A DNA stretch of 64,000 nt from Arthrobacter sp. SX1312 (lineage in GTDB: Bacteria > Actinomycetota > Actinomycetes > Actinomycetales > Micrococcaceae), in assembly GCF_002929295.1 (NCBI RefSeq), contig NZ_PJIM01000003.1:186001-250000 (forward strand), read 5' to 3'. Within the stretch, counting starts at the first letter, position 1. Each line of letters opens with the position of its first letter. The notes under the pieces were generated by a model. That model made no database searches and was not told the DNA's origin. It was given only the letters and a program-made list of their open reading frames with translations. The position numbers were made by a program, and so were the translations under genes. This document shows, piece by piece, positions 59,447-64,000 of the stretch.

Positions 59447-59953
59447 TCAGCCTAGTACAGCGAGGCCGAGGGCCGCTCCCGCGATGAGGAACGGCCCGAA
59501 GGCCACCGACGAGCGCAGCGTCGCCCGCCGCGCCGCCAGGAGCAACAGGGCCCACCCGCCGCCGAGCACGACGGCGAGGACCGGCCCCCACCAGAGCTCG
59601 TCCCAGCCGGCGAACCCCAGGTACAGGCCGAGAAGCCCCGCGAGCTTCACGTCCCCGAAGCCCAGCCCCTGCGGGTGGAGCAGGTGCAGCGCCGCGAAGG
59701 CCACCAGCAGGATCGCTCCCCCGCCCAGCATCCCCGGGATACGGTGCCAGTCCCCCGCGGCCCCGGCGGCCGCCCCCAGGAGCAGGACCGCCGCGGGGTA
59801 GGACGGCAGGACGATGCGGTCCGGGAGCCGGTGGGTGCGCCAGTCGATGACGCTCAGCCGCACACCGACGACGGCGAATCCCGCGAGGGCGGCGGCGAGC
59901 AGCACGAAGGCGACGGGCTCCCGGCCCAGGTAGTCGGCGAGCACGGAGGTCAC
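59447..59953 (-). CDS. Prepilin peptidase (A24 family), catalytic domain only
   Basis: 168 residues, about five membrane helices. Catalytic Asp residues in VIDWRTHRLPDRIV and GLGFGDVKLAG (GxGDxK). Lacks the N-terminal methyltransferase domain of PilD, as in actinobacterial TadV-like enzymes. It would process type IV or Flp pilins; no pilin gene is in the window. GTG 59953 is six bases after TAGGTT. Confidence 0.88.
   Translation of the reverse strand: MTSVLADYLGREPVAFVLLAAALAGFAVVGVRLSVIDWRTHRLPDRIVLPSYPAAVLLLGAAAGAAGDWHRIPGMLGGGAILLVAFAALHLLHPQGLGFGDVKLAGLLGLYLGFAGWDELWWGPVLAVVLGGGWALLLLAARRATLRSSVAFGPFLIAGAALGLAVLG
59449..59454 (-). promoter_or_regulatory. Leaderless -10 of the NUDIX gene
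   Basis: TAGGCT, 7 nt, then the ATG at 59441; it overlaps the stop codon of the upstream gene. Confidence 0.5.
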
Positions 59954-59959
59954 GGCTCC

Positions 59960-59965
59960 AACCTA
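59960..59965 (-). promoter_or_regulatory. Leaderless -10 of the prepilin peptidase gene
   Basis: TAGGTT, 6 nt, then the GTG at 59953. The divergent -10 at 59999 is only 33 bases away. Confidence 0.55.
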
Positions 59966-59998
59966 TGCGACGGCCCTGATCCGGCGGCGCACCGACGG

Positions 59999-60004
59999 TA
60001 CACT
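59999..60004 (+). promoter_or_regulatory. Leaderless -10 of the hypothetical gene at 60011
   Basis: TACACT, 6 nt, then the ATG at 60011. Confidence 0.55.
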
Positions 60005-60010
60005 GTGGAA

Positions 60011-60766
60011 ATGTCGGCCCAGCACAGTTCCAGCCCCGAGGAGACGTTCCGCTCGCTCTGCCGGTCCTCACCCTGGCGCTGGGAGACCCTGCGCTTCACC
60101 ATCACCTGGCGTGCGCCGTCGGAGTCGGGCAGCGACACGGCACCGCCGCTCATGGCCTGGCTGCGCCGACCCGCGGCGCTGCGCGTGGAGGCCGCGGACG
60201 GCACGCTCCTCCATTCGACCACCGGCAACGAGACCTCCCGCGACGCCATGTACGTGAGCGCCACACGGAAGTCCTGGCTCCTCGCACCGCGCCTCGTGAC
60301 CCCCGTGTACGACGACGCCGGGCTGGTGCGACGCCGCCCCGAGGCCGCCTACGGCGAGGCGGTCTTCGGCGATCCGCGCTGGTCCTCGATGCTGGACCCG
60401 GTGGAGCTCGCCGGGAACGCACCCGTGGCGATGGCCTTCCCGGGGGCCAACCGGGTGGAGATCGGGGATCTCGCCGAGGAGGTGTTCGCGGGCCGCCCGG
60501 TGCTGGCCGCGACGCTCACGCCCAACGCCGGCTACACCGCGACCGCGCCCGGCCATCCCCTCATCGGCGAGGGGCGGACACGCGTGCTCGTCGACGTCGG
60601 CACCGCGGTCTGCGTGTCGACGACGGCGCTCGACGGCCCGTCGAGCGGCGCCGGCCACGACCTGCAGATCCTCGGTGTGGACGAGTACCTGACGGACGAC
60701 TACTTCCGGGCGGCGCCGCCCGAACTGAGCGATGTGAGCCGGCACGTGCCGTGGATCGTGGAATGA
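60011..60766 (+). CDS. Hypothetical protein
   Basis: 251 residues, soluble, no signal peptide or recognised domain. Contains RSSPWRWETLRFTITWR near the N-terminus and a mixed alpha/beta composition; the C-terminus ends HVPWIVE. Codon and base use match neighbours, so it looks like a native gene. It ends one base before the convergent phoH-like stop. I cannot assign a function. Confidence 0.75.
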   Translation: MSAQHSSSPEETFRSLCRSSPWRWETLRFTITWRAPSESGSDTAPPLMAWLRRPAALRVEAADGTLLHSTTGNETSRDAMYVSATRKSWLLAPRLVTPVYDDAGLVRRRPEAAYGEAVFGDPRWSSMLDPVELAGNAPVAMAFPGANRVEIGDLAEEVFAGRPVLAATLTPNAGYTATAPGHPLIGEGRTRVLVDVGTAVCVSTTALDGPSSGAGHDLQILGVDEYLTDDYFRAAPPELSDVSRHVPWIVE

Positions 60767-60767
60767 C

Positions 60768-62099
60768 CTAGAGCTCCGCGCCCTCCAGCAGGTCCGTCAC
60801 GAGGGCCGCGATGGGCGAGCGCTCCGACCGCGTCAGGGTCACATGCCCGAACAGCGGGTGGCCCTTGAGGATCTCGACGACGGCCGCGATGCCGTCGTGG
60901 CGTCCCACCCGCAGGTTGTCGCGCTGGGCGACGTCGTGCGTGAGGACGATCCTGGAATGCTGCCCGATGCGGCTCATGACGGTCAGGAGCACGTTCTTCT
61001 CGAGGGACTGCGCCTCGTCCACGATGACGAAGGAGTCGTGCAGGCTCCGGCCGCGGATGTGGGTGAGCGGCAGCACCTCCAGCATGCCGCGGTCCAGGAC
61101 CTCCTCGACGACCTCCTGCGACACGAGCGCACCGAGGGTGTCGAAGACCGCCTGCCCCCAGGGATTCATCTTCTCGTTCTCGCCGCCGGGCAGGTAGCCG
61201 AGCTCCTGGCCGCCCACGGCGTAGAGCGGCCGGAAGACCACCACCTTGCGGTGCTCCCGGCGTTCGAGCACGGCCTCGAGTCCCGCGCACAGGGCGAGGG
61301 CGGACTTCCCGGTGCCGGCGCGGCCACCGAGCGAGACGATCCCCACCTCGGGATCCAGCAGGAGGTCGATGGCCAGGCGCTGCTCGGCGGAGCGGCCGTG
61401 CAGCCCGAACACGTCGCGATCACCCCGCACCAGGCGGACGTGCTTGTCCGCCCCGACACGCCCCAGCGCGGACCCGCGCGGCGAGAGCAGGATGACGCCG
61501 GTATTGACCGGCTGCTCGGCCGCGGCCGGCGTGAACACGGCCTCGTGGCTGTACAGCGTGTCGACTTCCTCGACGGTGGCGTCGAGTTCCACCACGCCGG
61601 TCCAGCCGGAATCCCGGACGAACTCGTTGCGGTACTCCTCGGCCCGGAGGCCCATCGCGGACGCCTTGAGGCGCAGCGGCAGGTCCTTCGAGACCACCGT
61701 GACGTCCCGTCCCTCGACGGCGAGGGACTTCGCGACCGCGAGGATGCGCGCATCGTTGTCGCCGCTCCTGAACCCGACCGGCAGCACGTCCGGCGAGACA
61801 TGGTTCAGTTCGACGCGCAGCGTGCCGCCCTCGTCGCCGAGGGGGACGTCCCGGTCGAGTCCGCCGTGGGCCACCCTCAGGTCGTCCAGCAGCCTGAGCG
61901 CCTTCCGCGCGAAGTACCCCAGTTCGGGGTCGTTCCGCTTGCCCTCCAGTTCGGAGATCACGACGACGGGCAGGACCACCTCGTGTTCCTCGAACCGCAG
62001 GATGGCGCGGGGGTCGGAGAGCAGGACCGAGGTGTCGACGACGTAGCTGCGACGGTGGTGCGATGCATCGGGCGATGGTGCGGTGGTGCTTGTGGCCAT
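60768..62099 (-). CDS. PIN-PhoH fusion protein (PhoH2 type)
   Basis: 443 residues. N-terminal PIN nuclease domain with acidic sites in [35 protein letters not shown] and [13 protein letters not shown]-terminal PhoH ATPase with Walker [15 protein letters not shown] and Walker [13 protein letters not shown]. PhoH2 proteins are RNA helicase/RNases, in mycobacteria partly toxin-antitoxin linked; no antitoxin gene is visible beside it. GGAG five bases before the ATG at 62099 sets the start. Confidence 0.93.
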   Translation of the reverse strand: MATSTTAPSPDASHHRRSYVVDTSVLLSDPRAILRFEEHEVVLPVVVISELEGKRNDPELGYFARKALRLLDDLRVAHGGLDRDVPLGDEGGTLRVELNHVSPDVLPVGFRSGDNDARILAVAKSLAVEGRDVTVVSKDLPLRLKASAMGLRAEEYRNEFVRDSGWTGVVELDATVEEVDTLYSHEAVFTPAAAEQPVNTGVILLSPRGSALGRVGADKHVRLVRGDRDVFGLHGRSAEQRLAIDLLLDPEVGIVSLGGRAGTGKSALALCAGLEAVLERREHRKVVVFRPLYAVGGQELGYLPGGENEKMNPWGQAVFDTLGALVSQEVVEEVLDRGMLEVLPLTHIRGRSLHDSFVIVDEAQSLEKNVLLTVMSRIGQHSRIVLTHDVAQRDNLRVGRHDGIAAVVEILKGHPLFGHVTLTRSERSPIAALVTDLLEGAEL

Positions 62100-62249
62100 G
62101 TGGACTCCGCTCCGGGGTGAGCCCACCCCGACGTCGTAGGGTTGACGCGGGCACGGATCCGAACCCCCGTCGATGGCTCGACCCTACGCCTCCCGTCCGT
62201 ACGGCGCGCGCCGGACGCGTCGTGTCGGTGGTGAAGGAACGGTGAACTC

Positions 62250-63017
62250 TCAGGAACCGAAACGGCGCTGTCGTCGGCCGAAGTCGCGCAGGGCACGCAG
62301 GAAGTCGACGCGGCGGAAATCGGGCCACAGGGCCTCGCAGAAGTAGAACTCGCTGTACGCGCTCTGCCACATGAGGAAGCCGGAGAGCCGCTGCTCGCCG
62401 GAGGTGCGGATGACGAGGTCCGGGTCCTGCTGGCCGCGCGTGTAGAGGCGGGAGGAGATGTGCTGGTCCGTCAGCTCCTCGGCGAGCGTCTCCAGCGACA
62501 TCCCGCGGGCCGCGGCGTCCCGCATGAGCTCCTTGACGGCGTCGACGATCTCACGCCGCCCCCCGTAGCCCACCGCGACGTTGACGTGGATCCCGTCGAT
62601 CCTCTCCGTGGAGGCGGCGAGGTCCACGAGCTTGCCGCTGAGGTCCTCCGGCAGCAGGTCGAGGGCGCCGACGGGCTGCACCCGCACCCGGTTGCTCTCG
62701 CCCAGGCGGTCCAGGGTGTTGGCGATGATGTCGAGGAGTTGGTCGATCTCCTCCTGGGGCCGGCCCATGTTGTCGGTGGAGAGCATGTAGAGCGTGACGA
62801 CGTCGACGCCGAGTTCCTCGCACCAGCCGAGGAACTCGTGGATCTTGTCAGCGCCGGCCTGGTGGCCGTGGCTCGTCGGAGCGCCCGCGAGCTTCGCCCA
62901 CCGCCGGTTCCCGTCCACCATGACGCCGATGTGGTGGGGGATCCGCTCGGGCGCGAGGTGACGCTGCAGCCTGCGCTCGTAGAAGCTGTAGCCGACTTCG
63001 GGGAACTTCCACGTCAC
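62250..63017 (-). CDS. uppS: Isoprenyl (undecaprenyl/decaprenyl) diphosphate synthase
   Basis: 255 residues from GTG 63017. HIGVMVDGNRRWAKLAG with the catalytic Asp, HGHQAGADKIHEFLGWC, and the C-terminal DLVIRTSGEQRLSGFLMWQS plus SEFYFCEALWPDF. Makes the cis-polyprenyl carrier for peptidoglycan and glycans. GTG 63017 interlocks with the stop of a 26-codon frame (GTGA); a GTG at 63029 abuts the GGAG and is less likely. Confidence 0.93.
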   Translation of the reverse strand: MTWKFPEVGYSFYERRLQRHLAPERIPHHIGVMVDGNRRWAKLAGAPTSHGHQAGADKIHEFLGWCEELGVDVVTLYMLSTDNMGRPQEEIDQLLDIIANTLDRLGESNRVRVQPVGALDLLPEDLSGKLVDLAASTERIDGIHVNVAVGYGGRREIVDAVKELMRDAAARGMSLETLAEELTDQHISSRLYTRGQQDPDLVIRTSGEQRLSGFLMWQSAYSEFYFCEALWPDFRRVDFLRALRDFGRRQRRFGS

Positions 63018-63094
63018 GCCCGGCAGCACCTCCTGAGTCCATGCTCCGGCGGGTCCGGAGCGTCGCCGCGACGGAACACCGGCGCCTTGCGCAT
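63014..63094 (-). CDS. Possible leader peptide coupled to uppS
   Basis: 26 codons (MRKAPVFRRGDAPDPPEHGL, then RRCCRA) with AGGAAG five bases upstream of the ATG. Its TGA overlaps the uppS GTG. TACGGT (63105-63110) is a -10 ten bases before the ATG. It contains a Cys-Cys pair near the end. It may be a translated leader that couples ribosomes to uppS, or a chance frame. Confidence 0.4.
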   Translation of the reverse strand: MRKAPVFRRGDAPDPPEHGLRRCCRA

Positions 63095-63104
63095 ACCTCT
63101 TCCT

Positions 63105-63110
63105 ACCGTA
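63105..63110 (-). promoter_or_regulatory. Candidate -10 for the uppS leader
   Basis: TACGGT, ten bases before the ATG at 63094. Confidence 0.4.
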
Positions 63111-63199
63111 CCGGCAGTCGCCTTATAAAGACCTGCACCGCCGCCGTCGAGCTGTTGCGCATGCCTCGTCCGCCGCCGCCCGCAGGCATCGCCGTGGGC

Positions 63200-63205
63200 T
63201 AGAAT
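63200..63205 (+). promoter_or_regulatory. Leaderless -10 for the hemolysin III gene
   Basis: TAGAAT, 7 nt, then the ATG at 63213; closest match to TATAAT in the set. Confidence 0.65.
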
Positions 63206-63212
63206 CCGGGCT

Positions 63213-63965
63213 ATGACCCCGCACGACCAGGCCCCCCACTCCCGCCCGTCGGACACCGCCGGCGGCCGCACCGCGGCGCTCGAGGACACGGTCGGTTCGG
63301 TGGCGGGACCCCTCGCGGACGCCCTGGCCGCCAAGCCGCTGTGGCGGGGCTGGATCCATGCGGTCGCGACCCCGTTGGCGGTCGCGGCCGGGATCGTCCT
63401 CGTGGCGCTCGCGCCGACGCCGGCACTGAGGATCACCTCCGCCATCTACGCCTTCACCGGCGTGCTGCTCTTCGGCGTCAGCGCCGTCTACCACCGCGGG
63501 AACTGGAGCCCCCGGGTGAAGGTGGTGCTGAAACGCCTCGACCACACCAACATCATGCTGGTCATCGCCGGCTCCTACACGCCGCTCGCCTGGGCGCTGC
63601 TGGAGCCGGGGAAGGCCGAGACGCTGCTGTGGATCATCTGGGGCGGCGCGATCGCCGGGGTGCTGTTCCGCAACCTCTGGGTCGATGCCCCGCGCTGGCT
63701 GTACGTCCCGATCTACGTGGCGCTGGGCCTCGGCTCGGTGTTCTACATGCCCGATTTCTTCAGGGCCGACGTCGCCGCTGCCGTCCTCATCTGCGTGGGA
63801 GGCGTGCTCTACATCGTGGGTGCCGTGTTCTACGGGATCAAGCGTCCCAACTTCTCGCTGCGCGTGTTCGGTTTCCACGAACTCTTCCACGCCTTCACCG
63901 TGGCGGCCTTCGCGGCGCATTTCATCGCGATCATGCTGGCCGTCCTGAACCCGGACCAGGCCTGA
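63213..63965 (+). CDS. Hemolysin III/PAQR-family membrane protein
   Basis: 250 residues with seven membrane helices after a ~45-residue polar start. Family metal-type motifs: SAVYHRGNWSPR, LDHTNIMLVIAGSYTP and GFHELFHAFTVAAFAAHF (His residues). In E. coli the TrhA relative is tied to membrane-energy homeostasis; haemolysis is not implied. Divergent from uppS. Confidence 0.9.
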   Translation: MTPHDQAPHSRPSDTAGGRTAALEDTVGSVAGPLADALAAKPLWRGWIHAVATPLAVAAGIVLVALAPTPALRITSAIYAFTGVLLFGVSAVYHRGNWSPRVKVVLKRLDHTNIMLVIAGSYTPLAWALLEPGKAETLLWIIWGGAIAGVLFRNLWVDAPRWLYVPIYVALGLGSVFYMPDFFRADVAAAVLICVGGVLYIVGAVFYGIKRPNFSLRVFGFHELFHAFTVAAFAAHFIAIMLAVLNPDQA

Positions 63966-63975
63966 CTGCAGCGAC

Positions 63976-64000
63976 CTAGCGGTTGTCCGGGCCGTGCTTC
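63976..64000 (-). CDS. Possible C-terminus of a gene continuing past the right edge
   Basis: Only seven sense codons (KHGPDNR) and a TAG are inside the window. Convergent spacing after the hemolysin III gene makes a real gene end plausible, but nothing more can be said. Confidence 0.3.

Overview
The window is high-GC (about 70 percent by eye) actinobacterial chromosome. Gene families and order point to the Micrococcaceae (Arthrobacter-like): a WhiB regulator, DUF3499/metallopeptidase/DUF5719/large GT2 block, TIGR03089, DUF4245, DUF1461, protein-O-mannosyltransferase, GlpX, and a tatD-rsmA-ispE-ABC-F run. GTG, TTG and apparently one CTG/ATT start are used. I see no tRNA, rRNA, CRISPR, insertion sequence, prophage or origin. 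Most of the window is conserved chromosome; the accessory part is roughly 1-14.3 kb.

Region 1 (1-6.8 kb, minus strand) is an Ini-like locus. In transcription order it encodes an Hsp70-type ATPase with a membrane segment and long Pro-rich tail, a large LuxR-type regulator, an IniB-like protein made of an IniB N-terminal domain plus collagen-like, His/Asp and Asn/Asp/Ser repeats, and a dynamin-like GTPase that runs off the left edge. This looks like a membrane or envelope stress module; mycobacterial iniBAC is the nearest described relative.

Region 2 (7.1-14.3 kb) looks like a polysaccharide system. A hyaluronan-synthase-class GT2, two membrane-anchored right-handed beta-helix proteins and UDP-glucose 6-dehydrogenase form one operon with ATGA overlaps between the first three genes. 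A secreted beta-helix paralogue converges on it. The expected polymer contains glucuronic acid and may be epimerised or cleaved by the beta-helix proteins.

Region 3 (14.8-31.5 kb) is housekeeping: ABC-F ATPase, IspE, RsmA and TatD (with no rpfB between rsmA and tatD), the MoxR-DUF58-transglutaminase operon, a succinate-semialdehyde-type dehydrogenase, RsmI, Pmt and an acyl-CoA synthetase. Region 4 (31.5-52.4 kb) is the envelope and cell-division neighbourhood: DUF1461, SpoIIM, RDD, an L,D-transpeptidase, SahH, Trm112, DUF3499, metallopeptidase, DUF5719, giant GT2, WhiB, TIGR03089, GtrA, PurK/PurE, LCP, ManA and a FemX-like protein. Region 5 (52.4-64 kb) has GlpX, DUF4245, carbonic anhydrase, fumarase, a self-regulated TetR/DHA2 efflux pair, NUDIX, prepilin peptidase, a hypothetical protein, PIN-PhoH, UppS and a hemolysin III protein.

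A feature that repeats across the window is a TAnnnT -10 hexamer followed by only 6-7 nt before the start codon. It occurs at 13 genes, implying widespread leaderless transcription.
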